The notes: generated from the letters alone by a model not told the origin. A stretch of DNA of 64,000 nt from Rutidosis leptorrhynchoides (GCF_046630445.1 NC_092338.1:151638501-151702500), one strand, 5' to 3'. Shown: positions 1-9,963, counted from the first letter of the stretch. Program-made: numbers and translations.

Positions 1-959
1 ACTTGCAAAGATGTTCATTAAAGAGGTGATATCAAGACACGGTGTTCCCGCGTCTATCGTTTCGGATCGGGACACGCGTTTTACTTCTCGATTTTGGAAG
101 AAGTTTCATGAAGATATGGGTACGAGGGTAAAAATGAGTACGGCGTACCATCCTCAAACGGACGGTCAAACCGAACGTACGAATCAAACATTGGAGGATA
201 TGTTACGTGCGTGTATCATTGACTTCGGTGGTAGTTGGGATGAACATTTACCTTTGGTGGAATTCTCGTACAATAATAGTTTTCACTCTAGTATTGGAAT
301 GCCACCGTATGAGATGTTGTATGGTAGAAGGTGTCGAACCCCGATTTGTTGGGGCGAAGTGGGACAAAGGGAAGTCGGGAGCTCCGACTTGGTATTAGAG
401 ACAAATGATAAAATCAATATGATTCGGGAACATTTGAAAAAGGCGCAAGATAGGCAAAAATCTTACATCGATAAGCGTAGACGTTTGATCAAATTCCAAG
501 AAGGTGATATGGTGATGCTCAAGGTTTCGCCATAGAAGGGTATTATTCGGTTTCGGAAGCGAGGAAAGTTAGCTCCTCGGTTTATTGGGCCGTTTAAGGT
601 TTTAGCTCGTGTTGGTGAAGTCGCGTATCATTTGGAATTACCCGAAGAACTTGCGGGGATCCATAACACATTTCATGTTTCCCACCTCCGTAAGTGTCTT
701 GCTGATGATTCTTCATGGATGCCTTTAGACGAAATTTAGCTAAATAACAAGTTAGAATAAGTTGAAGAGCCTATTGCTATACTCGATGAGAAGGTAAAAA
801 TGTTGCGTAACAAAGAGGTGAGGACCTTTAAGGTCCAATGGCGTCGTAGTAAAGGTTCTGAGTTTACTTGGGAGCCCGAAGAATTCGTGTTGGTTTACCT
901 TCCCTCGTGTCATGCGGCATGGATCGCGAGGACGCGCTCCGATTTAAGTGGGGGAGAGT
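1..959 (+). mobile_element. Element Z: 3' internal part of a Ty3/Gypsy chromovirus (integrase C-terminal half, chromodomain tail, PPT)
   Basis: The clearest frame, 11-535, carries the second half of an integrase core: ISRHGVPASIVSDRDTRF with the second catalytic Asp, [20 protein letters not shown] with the catalytic Glu, then the QEGDMVMLKV stretch before the GPF/Y module. After it a chromodomain-like tail can be read (motif GSEFTWEPEEF). The purine run at about 949-958 directly before the LTR is the polypurine tract. The order integrase, chromodomain, PPT, LTR is that of plant chromoviruses, probably the Tekay/Del clade given the long LTR. The 5' part lies outside the window. It is a fossil with several breaks. 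Confidence 0.9.
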
Positions 960-1077
960 TGTAACACCCCGTTTTCCCGTTCGTGTTTAAAGGTACAACC
1001 TTAATTATTAGCACGCTTAAAACTTATTCGTTATGTGATTAAATGAGCTACGGTTTTAGTTGTCATATAAGTGTATA

Positions 1078-1078
<1 letters not shown>

Positions 1079-1130
<52 letters not shown>
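1079..1130. repeat. Simple repeat (GT)n(AT)n
   Basis: Alternating GT then AT dinucleotides inside the LTR of element Z. They produce an artefactual open frame on the minus strand. Confidence 0.95.
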
Positions 1131-1133
<3 letters not shown>

Positions 1134-1293
1134 AATGCGTGCGTGTACGTGTTTATGTATGTGTCGCGATGGTGTTGAGTCGTGTGAGACTTAAGAGCGA
1201 AGCTTAGACGTGCATAGGAATAGTGAACGAGTTGTGCTAGTTGTATGAACCTTCGTTTTATGATTTGTTGTCGAAGTGACCAGGAACAGCCCA

Positions 1294-1440
1294 ATGCCGC
1301 GACGCGACAAACAAAGTAAATCCAGATCAGAACTTGAGTTAAGAAGGGTCATTTTTCCTTCTTTATGTCGCGCCGCGACAAAGGAGCCGCGTCGTGGCGT
1401 CTCTGTAGTTCTGACTCCGAATTCTACTCAAATTAAATAG
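1294..1440 (+). promoter_or_regulatory. CG-rich palindrome cluster upstream of a TATA-like box in the Z LTR
   Basis: Three related CG-dense words lie close together: GCCGCGACGCGAC near 1294, the exact palindrome GTCGCGCCGCGAC at 1367-1379 (6-bp arms, 1-bp centre), and GCCGCGTCGTGGCGTC near 1386. A TATA-like AATTAAATAG follows at 1431-1440. The position suggests a U3 promoter region, but this is inferred from sequence only. Confidence 0.45.
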
Positions 1441-2228
1441 GGTTTAGGGGCAATTTGGTCTTTTTACATGTAGATCTGTTTGGAGCTTTTAATATCAACC
1501 ACTTGTTCTCCATTTCTTATTTCTTTTCCATTTTTTTCACATTTTCCTCTCAAATCCTAAAACCCACTTAGATTAAACTCAAGATTTAAAGGTGAAGTTT
1601 TGTGAATCAATCCTAGAAGCAAGAATTAAAGTTGCTCTTCTTGTTATTAGCTACAAGAGGATAGTTTTAGTAAGTCTCAACTCTAAGTTTTGAGTTTCAT
1701 TTAGTTTAAGCTAGGGTTTGGTTCATATGGAACTTGTGTGACCCATTTGAGGGTTAAATGGGTGGATTTTGGGTTGGATTGTTGAAAGGAAACCCTAAGT
1801 AGCTATTATCTAGGGTTTGGTCTTGTGATTTGAGGTTGTAAGTGCTAAATGATGTTGTTAGTCATTAATGCACTTTTAAAAGGATGAAAGAGTTGTTATT
1901 GTGTAAGTTTGACTTGATTTGTGAGTCAAAGAGTCAAAAGAGCACTAGTTCACCTAATCGGGTGAAATGGTTATGAAGTACACCAAGTTTATGTTAGTTG
2001 ATGTTATTAAACCCTAATCACTAGCTTTTAGTGATTTATGACGAGGCATGGCCATTAATGGGCGGTTTTAGTGTAGTTGAGTCATTTAATGCAAACGGGT
2101 CATTAAATGCTCAAGGGTTAGTGGTTGGCATTTAATTTAGCTAGATTGTATGTTAATAAATGCATAATGTATTAGGTATATTACATTGAAGGGTTGCAAG
2201 CTCGGTTAGCTTTCACAAGGGACTTGAG

Positions 2229-2850
2229 GTGAGTGGAATATCTATATATGAATGTATATGATTTATGTGCCGTATTGATGGTGTCACATAGCCGTTTTGT
2301 GACCATAGTTGCGAGATGTAGCTGTTTTTGTCTACGCATGTTATTTATGCACATAGCCGTGTTTGTGCATATAGTGGCGAGTAATAGCCGTGTTTTACTC
2401 CCACGTTGTTATCCGTGTTATTTGTGCACATAGCCGTGTTTGTGTACAAGATTGTGAGTAATAGCCGTGTTTTACTCACATGTTGATCAAGTGATGCCAT
2501 AGTCATTTTTGGGAACACTTGGGGGTGATGCCATAGCCGTTTTTGGAACACCTCGGGGGTTAGTATACCATAGCCGGGTTTGGGAGCTAACGGTTGTTAT
2601 GAACATCGATGACTTGTTTCGCAAAGTCATTCCCCTTGCGAAGGATTTTGGTTAACCATGGTTTATAGTTGGTGATGCTAGCATTTGATTTATGATTATG
2701 ATATTTATGTTATTAATGTGGCTAGTTGTACGGTTTGACGATACTAGCTTATTTATCATCGTGGATGCGTGTGGGTAAGTCTTATATGCATGTATATATT
2801 TATTCTACTCACTAAGCTTTGCTTACCCCTCTCGTTGTTTATCTTTTTAG
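2229..2850 (+). other. Splice-site-bounded block in the Z LTR (candidate leader intron)
   Basis: GAG|GTGAGT at 2226-2234 looks like a strong 5' splice site. A T-rich run ending TTTTTAG at 2850, followed by ATGCAGG, looks like a 3' splice site. The stem-loop TAAGC-TTT-GCTTA (2813-2825) sits 25 bases before the acceptor. Comparable blocks occur in the other LTR families of the window. Use as an intron is inferred. Confidence 0.35.
2283..2591 (+). repeat. Array of about nine hairpins with constant loop TAGCCG(TG)TT
   Basis: Perfect or near-perfect inverted repeats share one loop while the stems differ. Examples: GTCACA/TGTGAC (2283-2303), TATGCACA/TGTGCATA (2346-2371), GAGTAA/TTACTC (2379-2400), TTGTGCACA/TGTGTACAA with one G-T pair (2422-2449), and TGTGAGTAA/TTACTCACA (2453-2480). 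Weaker units sit at about 2315-2335, 2489-2520, 2523-2553 and 2559-2591. All lie within the LTR, downstream of the TATA-like box and between the splice-like sites at 2229 and 2850. Confidence 0.85.
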
Positions 2851-3174
2851 ATGCAGGCACGGACAAGGGCAAGGGGGTCGTTGGGCACTAGGTGTCCCTT
2901 GTTGTTGTTATGTTGGAGCTTTTGGAAGTTGGCCTAGTTTTGGGTAGCTTAGTCCCAAACCATGCTCGGAACGTCGTTTGGTTTATAAACTATCATTTGT
3001 AATGGGTCAAACTTGTACTAAACTTTATTCGTGGCCCTCGTGCCTATTGTAAACAATTAATTGTTGTGCGTTTTAAATAGAACTCGTGAAATGGGTTACA
3101 TATTTAATTGGCGTGTAATTGTGTTGTATAAAAAAAAAAAATTTATCGTATAGATTACTGTTTTGGTTGTTACA

Positions 3175-3207
<33 letters not shown>

Positions 3208-3210
3208 TAT
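3175..3210. repeat. (AT)n simple repeat directly after the Z LTR
   Basis: TA dinucleotide run that separates the end of the Z LTR from an A-family LTR fragment. Confidence 0.9.
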
Positions 3211-4519
3211 ATAACTATATGATGACATATATATAGATATATATAGTTAACATGATATTATGATAAGTAAACATATCATTAAGTATATTAACAATGAACT
3301 ACATATGTAAAAGCAAGACTACTAACTTAATGATTTTGAAACGAGACATATATGTAACGATTATCGTTGTAACGACATTTAATGTATATATATCATATTA
3401 AGAGATATTCATACATCATATTATCATGATAATATAATAATTTAAAATCTCATTTGATATTATAAACATTGGGTTAACAACATTCAACAAGATCGTTAAC
3501 GTAAAGGTTTCAAAACAACACTTACATGTAACGACTAACGATGACTTAACGACTCAGTTAAAATGTATATACATGTAGTGTTTTAATATGTATTCATACA
3601 CTTTTGAAAGACTTCAAGACACTTATCAAAATACTTCTACTTAACAAAAATGCTTACAATTACATCCTCGTTCAGTTTCATCAACAATTCTACTCGTATG
3701 CACCCGTATTCATACTCGTACAATACACAGCTTTTAGATGTATGTACTATTGGTATATACACTCCAATGATCAGCTCTTAGCAGCCCATGTGAGTCACCT
3801 AACATATGTGGGAACCATCATTTGTCAACTAGCATGAAATATCTCATAAAATTACAAAAATATGAGTAATCATTCATGACTTATTTACATGAAAATAAAA
3901 TTACATATCCTTTATATCTAATCCATACACCAACGACCAAAAATACCTACAAACACTTTCATTCTTCAATTCTCTTCATCTAATTGATCTCTCTCAAGTT
4001 CTATCTTCAAGTTCTAAGTGTTCTTCATAAATTCTACAAGTTCTAGTTTCATAAAATCAAGAATAATTCCAAGTTTGCTAGCTTACTTCCAATCTTGTAG
4101 AGTGATCATCCAACCTCAAGAAATCTTTCTTATTTACAGTAAGATATCTTTCTAATACAAATATAACTATAACAATCTTATTTCGAGTGGAAATCTTACT
4201 TGAACTTGTTTTTCGTGTCATGATTCTGCTTCAAGAACTTTCAAGCCATCCAAGGATCCTTTGAAGCTAGATCCATTTTTCTCATTTCCAGTAGCTTTAT
4301 CCAGAAAACTTGAGGTAGTAATGATGTTCATAACATCAATCGATTCATACATATAAAGCTATCTTATTCGAAGGTTTAAACTTATAATCACTAGAACATA
4401 GTTTAGTTAATTCTAAACTTGTTCGCAAACAAAAGTTAATCCTTCTAACTTGACTTTTAAAATCAACTAAACACATGTTCTATATCTATATGATATGCTA
4501 ACTTAATGATTTAAAACCT
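3211..4519 (+). repeat. LTR fragment of the A/B family
   Basis: It matches 26,745 to about 28,096 of the A 5' LTR almost throughout, with scattered substitutions and small indels, and also the copy at 47,350-48,499. It includes the AACTATATGATGACATATAT start and the GATTTAAAACCTG end. The small open frame at 3604-3837 recurs at the same place in the other copies only because the LTR is repeated. It is the 5' portion of an LTR without its first 180 bp, and no internal region is attached. Confidence 0.85.
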
Positions 4520-4534
4520 GTTCGTCACCAACAT

Positions 4535-4785
4535 CTGGTTCCATTGCGATGATCGACTCCAAATAATGTCTTTACAATGAGCAAATGCACAGCGGAAGAT
4601 TTCTTTCATACCTGAGAATAAACATGCTTTCAAGTGTCAACCAAAAGGTTGGTGAGTTCATAAGTTTATCGTAAACAATAAAATTCATCATTTTGATAGA
4701 CCACAAGATTTAAATCCTGCATGGTACAAATGGGCCCGAATCCTATACCCACCTGTAATGTACATGCGATATCTTTTAACGTTAT
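4535..4785 (-). repeat. Inverted LTR 3'-end fragment (pairs with 7385-7650)
   Basis: Reading the minus strand gives the same block as 7385-7650: a TATCGCATGTACATTAC-like start, GATTCGGGCCCATTTGTACC, GGTCTATCAAAATGATGAATT, then the hairpin CAACC-TTTT-GGTTG and CATGTTTATTCTCAG. The two copies form an inverted repeat with arms of about 250 bp and a spacer of about 2.6 kb. Confidence 0.8.
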
Positions 4786-5868
4786 TAATTCATTTTTTAA
4801 GTTATGTAAATACTGCATTCAAGAAACTTATTTTTGATGTAATAATATTGGATACCTTCTTTACAGCAAAATTTAATTGGTTTAGTAATGAGTTTTAGTT
4901 AGTAAACTTGGATTTAAACTTTGCATGTGGATAAGTGGGAATTGAGAAGTATTCCTGGCCAACATTTTTTTAAAAAAGGGGACATTACCCACTTGATTTA
5001 TTAAAAGTCTTATAAGGTGATAAAGATAAAGGACATATTAAATAATAATGATGTTGATTAGGATCAAGATGATGAAACCGATATCCCTTTTGTTTTGATT
5101 ACAACTGTGTCGTGACTTTCTCTAAATTAGAAACCCTTCATATTTTCTTTCATGGCTGTGGTAAGTTGGCCAAGCTGTATCGTCAAGCAACTATTTCTTA
5201 AACATGCATATTAAACCAAAATTTGATTAGTTGGGCCGTGTTATGTTTTTTTTTTTCTGTGGGCCGAAGAGTTTATATTACTTGGGCTGTGAACCTTAAT
5301 GCCATTTGTTGGGATGTGACCCAATAGTGATGATATGAGATGATTAATGGTAATGATGAATCTGTGAGGGAATTGATGAGAGGGTGATGCCGTATGATGG
5401 TGTTAAAGACAATGATGAACGTGATCTTGATAGATGATCGTATAGAGTAATGTTAGATGTATGATGATGATGGGAAAATAAAAGAGATACAAGATGATTA
5501 TGATCATAATGATTAATGATGATGTACGAAATGAGTAAGTTAAATGGTGATGAGAATCACGATTAGGATTTATGATTATGGGTTCATGATGATGATGATG
5601 AAGGTGTTAATTGGTTTTTGTTTTAAGAATGATGAAGAGGAAATAATTAGGTATCTAGAATATATGATCTCTTACGGGTATTGAAACAGAAACTTGGAAA
5701 TTTAATCTTGGGCCTTCCTATTAATGTGTTAAAAAGGCTAATAAAAATTGTTTGGGCTTGTAATCTTTTGTTGGGCCGCCGGTTATTAGTTGGGCCGAGA
5801 TAACATGGGCTTATGTTATGGGGTGTTAATATGAAATAGATAAATTTAAGTTGGATAGTAAATCACAA
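4786..5868. other. Intergenic, AT-rich, no gene recognised
   Basis: No convincing coding region, RNA gene or terminal repeat was found. The stretch contains many ATGATG/GATGAT words (5320-5640) that look like low-complexity drift, and a T-run near 5237. Confidence 0.6.
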
Positions 5869-5956
5869 AAACGAGTTAGATCAGTTGGTGGGTGTTGTGT
5901 TGGTTAAACGTGAGGTTCCAGGTTCGAGCCTGGCCTGGGTTATTTTTTTTTTTTTA
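5869..5956 (+). repeat. tRNA-derived SINE-like unit 1
   Basis: A Pol III A-box-like TTAGATCAGTTGG (5876-5888) is followed 33 bp later by a good B box GGTTCGAGCCT (5921-5931) and ends in a T run (5942-5955). The spacing and T tail fit a plant tRNA-derived SINE rather than a working tRNA: no cloverleaf acceptor stem can be closed. Family not identified. Confidence 0.5.
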
Positions 5957-6034
5957 GAAAAAGAGGAAAAGCAGAAGAAACAGCCAGATATCTTTGTAAT
6001 ATACTTTAGTCTGTGAATTAAAAGAGAAAAACAA

Positions 6035-6118
6035 TAAGCAGACCATTGGTTTAGGAGTGTTGTTGGGTTAGTGTGAGGTCGCGGGTTCGAGTCCTGTTGT
6101 GGGCAATTCTTTTTAGCA
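6035..6118 (+). repeat. tRNA-derived SINE-like unit 2
   Basis: A second B box, GGTTCGAGTCC (6084-6094), is preceded by a degenerate A-box region (TTGGTTTAGGAGTG, about 6045-6058) and followed by TTCTTTTTAG. It resembles unit 1 in its GTTGGGTTAGTGTGAGGT stretch, so the two are probably related copies about 160 bp apart. Confidence 0.45.
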
Positions 6119-6154
6119 AAGCTTTCAAAAGGGTATACACTTTTATACTTTCAT

Positions 6155-6286
<132 letters not shown>

Positions 6287-6539
6287 TAAGAAATATTAGA
6301 TACATAAAAATATATTTGGTACATAATATATTAGTATTACATAAAATTATAAAATAAACGTATTAACACTAATTATATAAATATTTAAATATAACAAATT
6401 ATTGATTTTCAACATAATACTAATCACATATATATATAGAACTATCTAAATATTAATTATTTTAAATGAATATACAAACTAAAAATATAAGATATATAAT
6501 TTAAGATATATATATATAAATTTGTTCGACTACAATTAT
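6287..6539. other. AT-rich spacer, nothing recognised
   Basis: Very AT-rich sequence with no repeat ends or coding signal. Confidence 0.6.
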
Positions 6540-7270
6540 GTGTGTTAATATATACATAAATGTTATAGGTTCGTGAATCCGAGGCCAACCCTGCATTGTT
6601 CAGTTGTTCAATGTCATTATATGTATTTTTACTATAAAATACAGTATGGTGAGTTCATTTACTCCCTTTTTACTCATTACATTTTTGGGCTGAGAATACA
6701 TGCAAATGCTTTATTAACTGTTTTATAATATTTATATGCGTGAGTTCATTTGATTCCCTTTTACTCTTTTCATTTTTGGAACTGAGAATACATGCGCTAC
6801 TTTTACAACTGCTTTATTAAATGCTTTTGAAATATATTTTGAACTGCGAATGCATGAAATGCCTTTATAAATGTTTGACGAGATAGACACAAGCAAAACA
6901 TTCCTCGAATGAATTATGTGGACGTGATAATTGCCACCATTGAATTATGTGGACGTGATAATTGCCACCAATTGATATGAATATTTTTCCCCTATGCTTG
7001 GTAACCTAAGAATTAGAATTCGGGTATGGCCCTAATTCACGCGAATCCTAAAGGTAGCTACCGGGTCTGACACCCCCACCCAGAATGTTCACTAGACGGA
7101 AGAGCTAGTGAGCGTGGTGTTTAGTACTTCGAGGTTTATATGATTATTATACAGACGAGATGTTCTGTTTTGGAGATATTATTATGCGCATTATATGTTA
7201 AGGTCGGTTACCAAGCCAAGAATTGAAAGCTATGAAAGCTATGAACGAAAAATGAATGTTATGTATCGAG

Positions 7271-7377
7271 AGGATGATTTTTATACACAGGTTATGTGTA
7301 TTAGTTTTTGTGCACGAGATATGTGTACGGTTACAAAGAATTGTTGAAAAATGATTTCGTACACGAGATATGTGTAC
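7271..7377 (+). repeat. Three small hairpins in the LTR remnant
   Basis: ATACACA/TGTGTAT (about 7274-7292), GTGCAC-gagatat-GTGTAC (about 7311-7329) and GTACAC-gagatat-GTGTAC (about 7359-7377). The last two share the loop GAGATAT and differ in the stem at a position that still pairs (G-T against A-T). Confidence 0.6.
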
Positions 7378-7384
7378 TGTATTT

Positions 7385-7650
7385 AAAAGATATCGCATGT
7401 ACATTACATGTGGGTATAGGATTCGGGCCCATTTGTACCATGCAGGATTTAAATTTGTGGTCTATCAAAATGATGAATTTTTACTGTTTACAATAAACTT
7501 ATGAACTCACCAACCTTTTGGTTGACACTTTTAAAACATGTTTATTCTCAGTTCTGAAAGAAATCTTTCGCTGTGCATTTACTCATTTTAGAGACATTAC
7601 ATGGAGTCGTTCAAGGCATATAGAGGCCCGTTCATCGCGATGGTACCATA
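7385..7650 (+). repeat. Right arm of the inverted repeat with 4535-4785
   Basis: Reverse complement of the left arm with moderate divergence. It is part of the LTR remnant. Confidence 0.8.
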
Positions 7651-7696
7651 TGTTATTGTATTCGTTCGGAAGATTTTGGACGGGGTATGACATGTG

Positions 7697-7698
<2 letters not shown>

Positions 7699-7777
<79 letters not shown>
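7699..7777. repeat. (AT)n microsatellite
   Basis: About 78 bp of TA dinucleotides between an LTR end (7692) and a Z-like LTR terminus (7778). Confidence 0.97.
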
Positions 7778-7780
<3 letters not shown>

Positions 7781-7812
7781 AACAACTAAACCCGTAATCT
7801 ATACGATAAAAT
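7778..7812 (-). repeat. Short Z-type LTR terminus, opposite orientation
   Basis: TGTAACAACTAAACCCGTAA and the following ATCTATACGATAAA match the reverse complement of the last 34 bp of the Z LTR (3141-3174) with a few changes. Similarity stops after about 35 bp. It is either a truncated LTR end or the end of a related, more diverged LTR. Confidence 0.5.
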
Positions 7813-8058
7813 TATTTGCATATGTATTTTTACTAATATGCACATTATAATTATAAACCACTAAAAAAGTTTTTAATGTATTGTTGCAAATGACTTTTCA
7901 CCGCAAAATGTGGGTAATTTCTACTACCGAAACAATGTTGAAGTTTGTGAGCGAAATCATTTTTTGCATCAACGCGCGAGCTATTATATTCACTCGTTAT
8001 AATTATATTATAATTATAATAATAATAAAATTCAAATAACAACAACAACAACAATAAT

Positions 8059-8102
<44 letters not shown>

Positions 8103-8137
8103 CTTAATATTATTATTATTACTCAGATTATTATTAT
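7813..8137. other. AT-rich spacer with (AAT)n run
   Basis: No gene seen. A trinucleotide AAT/ATT repeat occupies about 8030-8137. Confidence 0.7.
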
Positions 8138-8160
8138 TATTACTCTCTCCGTCCCATTAC
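8138..8160. repeat. Stowaway-like terminal motif
   Basis: CTCTCTCCGTCCCATTAC closely resembles the CTCCCTCCGTCCCA terminus of Tc1/mariner Stowaway MITEs. No matching opposite end was found nearby, so it is probably a broken end. Confidence 0.4.
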
Positions 8161-8260
8161 AAGTGTTTATTTACTTTTTGCATAGTGTTGTAGGAAATAT
8201 TACTAACTTCATTCTTCACTACTCAAAAATCTTTTGTCTCCAGAATAACCTATTTTCATT

Positions 8261-8395
8261 GGGGAGTGATATATACACAACTCTTTTTTGTTATGTACAC
8301 AATCAACATGCTTTACAGTGTTGTACAATACAATACCGTAAAAAATGTTGGTTGTGTATATAACAAAAAAATAGTTGTGTACATCTTATCATCCC
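8261..8395. mobile_element. hAT-type MITE, 135 bp, with 8-bp target duplication
   Basis: The unit starts GGGGAGTGATATATACACAA and ends in the imperfect reverse complement (GTTGTGTACATCTTATCATCCC). Its arms of about 50 bp pair along most of their length around a short AT-rich centre, so it is nearly a foldback. The flanks are exact copies of TTTTCATT at 8253-8260 and 8396-8403. An 8-bp duplication is the hallmark of hAT-superfamily insertion. There is no coding capacity. It lies about 500 bp upstream of the EID1-like start codon. Confidence 0.8.
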
Positions 8396-8901
8396 TTTTC
8401 ATTAGTCGAAACACAAAATGGATACATTTCAAAAATGGAACTAATTATTAAAGTTATAAACATGACAAGCAAGTGACCAAACACAATAACATTTTTATGG
8501 TAGAAGAATAAGACACGTATTCGACTCAAGTTAAATTCTCAACTTTTTATTGGTTGATGCAGATTACAAGTACTCGTACCAGAGGTACCGTTAGTTAACG
8601 CCGTTACTTTGTCATCTTCGTTAAAAATTTATACGGACATCGTAATAAACGTCGTTATTGTGCTGTCAACTCCACCAAAAGCTTCAACGACAACCATTCA
8701 TCACCCCACTCAAAATTCCCTTTTCTGTTTATCGAATCAATTCCCCAAATTCATAAATCATTTTTAAATTCCTCTCAAATTGATTCGTTTATCAAATTCG
8801 AAAATTCTATCAGTTATTAACTGATTTATCATCATCATCATCCGATTCAATTGCCTAAATTTTCAACCGTCAACTCAAATTACTCACCCTAGATCTTCAA
8901 A

Positions 8902-9963
8902 ATGTCTGAAATTGAAGCTGATAATGTGTTTTCATATCTATCAGATGACGTTGTTCTTAACATATTCCTTAAATTAGTTGATGATCCACGTAACTGGTCA
9001 CGTCTCGCTTGCGTTTGCACTAAATTCTCGTGTTTAATCCGAACGATTTGCTGGAAAAACAAATGTTTTCAATCGATTCCGTCTGTCGTCTCCGATTTAC
9101 TTCCGGCGAACGCTACCATCAATTCTCCGGTATCTCCGCCCGGCGGATGGTCGTCGATGCACAAGCTCGCCGTCTGCTGCCCTGGCCTCCTTCACTCCGG
9201 TGTACTCCTCGAAAATTCAGATTTCGGATTGGAACGTGATTTAGGTCCGGATGAAAATTATCAGGAAAATAAATTATTTAAGTTAGGTAATACTCAATCA
9301 GATTTAAATCCTTCGTGCTCTAGCACTGTTGCTGTTAATACGTCTGATTGTTTGTGGTCGTTGTATGATGATTTATATTTAGATACAGTTTATAACGAAA
9401 ATGATGCTAATAAATCTCATCATCAAGCTGAGGTTATTGATGAAGATATCAAAACTGAAAATGATGATGATAATGATAATGATAATGCTAATAATGATAA
9501 TGATGATGTTCCTGTTGTTACGACATCTTGCGGTTTAGGCGTTCATAAGAAGAGAAAGGTTTGTAGGTCGTTAACGGCTCATTTAGCGTCTGAAGGGTGG
9601 CATTTTAGCCGAGAGCAAGGGAATAAGTTGTTAGCAAGTAGGTTTAGAGGTGATTGTTTATACATTTGTGACTGGCCTGGTTGTGTGCACACAGAAGAGA
9701 AGCGGAATTATATGTTGTTTAGAGGTGTTTTTAAGAATTTTAAAAAGTCTAGGGTTTGGAGGACGATTAATGATGGTAATCGAAGTAAGATTGATTTGAA
9801 TTGTGCGTTTTGTCCGAGTAATGATGTTTGGGATTTGCATTCGGCGTTTTGTTTGAGGCCTGCTTATGGGTTTCATGATGATGGGGAGCCAGTTGTTCGA
9901 GCTTATGTTTGTGAGAATGGGCATGTTTCTGGTGCGTGGACTGATTGGCCTTTGTATACTTGA
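8902..9963 (+). CDS. EID1: EID1-like phytochrome A-associated F-box protein
   Basis: A single-exon frame of 353 aa, close to the roughly 336 aa of Arabidopsis EID1, which is also intronless. Residues 9-53 form the F-box (SYLSDDVVLNIFLKLVDDPR, then NWSRLACVCTKF), the part that binds the SKP1 subunit of an SCF ubiquitin ligase. Residues 81-116 (PGGWSSMHKLAVCCPGLLHS, NSDFGLERDLGP) and the C-terminal 225-353 (REQGNKLLASRFRGDCLYIC, DGEPVVRAYVCENGHVSGAW) are near-diagnostic EID1 blocks. A basic KKRKVCR at 216-222 is a likely nuclear signal. The known role is negative regulation of phytochrome A far-red signalling in the nucleus by targeting activated factors for ubiquitination. The start is chosen because the F-box begins nine residues later and the upstream leader lacks in-frame coding. 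A variable acidic Asp/Asn stretch (186-202) comes from a GATAAT-type repeat. Confidence 0.95.
   Translation: MSEIEADNVFSYLSDDVVLNIFLKLVDDPRNWSRLACVCTKFSCLIRTICWKNKCFQSIPSVVSDLLPANATINSPVSPPGGWSSMHKLAVCCPGLLHSGVLLENSDFGLERDLGPDENYQENKLFKLGNTQSDLNPSCSSTVAVNTSDCLWSLYDDLYLDTVYNENDANKSHHQAEVIDEDIKTENDDDNDNDNANNDNDDVPVVTTSCGLGVHKKRKVCRSLTAHLASEGWHFSREQGNKLLASRFRGDCLYICDWPGCVHTEEKRNYMLFRGVFKNFKKSRVWRTINDGNRSKIDLNCAFCPSNDVWDLHSAFCLRPAYGFHDDGEPVVRAYVCENGHVSGAWTDWPLYT
9462..9512 (+). repeat. In-frame (GATAAT)n-type repeat inside EID1
   Basis: GAT/AAT codon repeats encode the acidic Asp/Asn run between the F-box region and the basic nuclear signal. The length is likely to vary between alleles; this is inference. 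Confidence 0.8.

Larger units (their letters stand above)
960..3174 (+). repeat. 3' LTR of element Z (about 2.2 kb)
   Basis: The LTR begins TGTAACACCCC directly after the purine tract and ends GGTTGTTACA, giving the TG...CA ends and short inverted termini (TGTAACA/TGTTACA) of a Ty3/Gypsy LTR. It holds a GT/AT simple repeat, a CG-rich palindrome cluster before a TATA-like box near 1431, an array of hairpins (2283-2591) and a splice-like block (2229-2850). The partner LTR is outside the window, so neither age nor target duplication can be read. It is followed at once by an AT repeat. Confidence 0.85.
6540..7692 (+). repeat. LTR remnant of another Ty3/Gypsy family (3' portion)
   Basis: It carries the block order seen in the A, D and solo LTRs: GGTTCGTGAATC (near 6570), a GTGAGTTCATTT donor-like site (6649), TTTTTGGGCTGAGAATACATGC, CGCGAATCCTAAA (near 7040), TTAGTACTTCGAGG (near 7120), ACTCACC plus hairpin CAACC-TTTT-GGTTG (7511-7524), CATGTTTATTCTCAG (acceptor-like, 7551) and TTTCGCTGTGC. 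It ends near 7692 with ACGGGGTATGACA. Two units of about 33 bp (GAATTATGTGGACGTGATAA...) repeat in tandem at about 6908-6972. It is diverged and broken. Confidence 0.75.

Noticed and set aside
2283-2591. CRISPR-like array
   Set aside because: Repeats are too short and are hairpins with changing arms, and this is a plant nuclear retroelement LTR.
3604-3837. 77-codon open frame starting MKDFKTLIKILLLNKNAYNY, repeated at 27,137 and 47,747
   Set aside because: It recurs only because it lies in copies of the same LTR. No known domain, no coding context, and it crosses the promoter/leader region.
5876-5931. Functional tRNA gene
   Set aside because: A and B boxes are present, but no closed acceptor stem or anticodon arm could be drawn; the T tail and nearby related unit fit a SINE.
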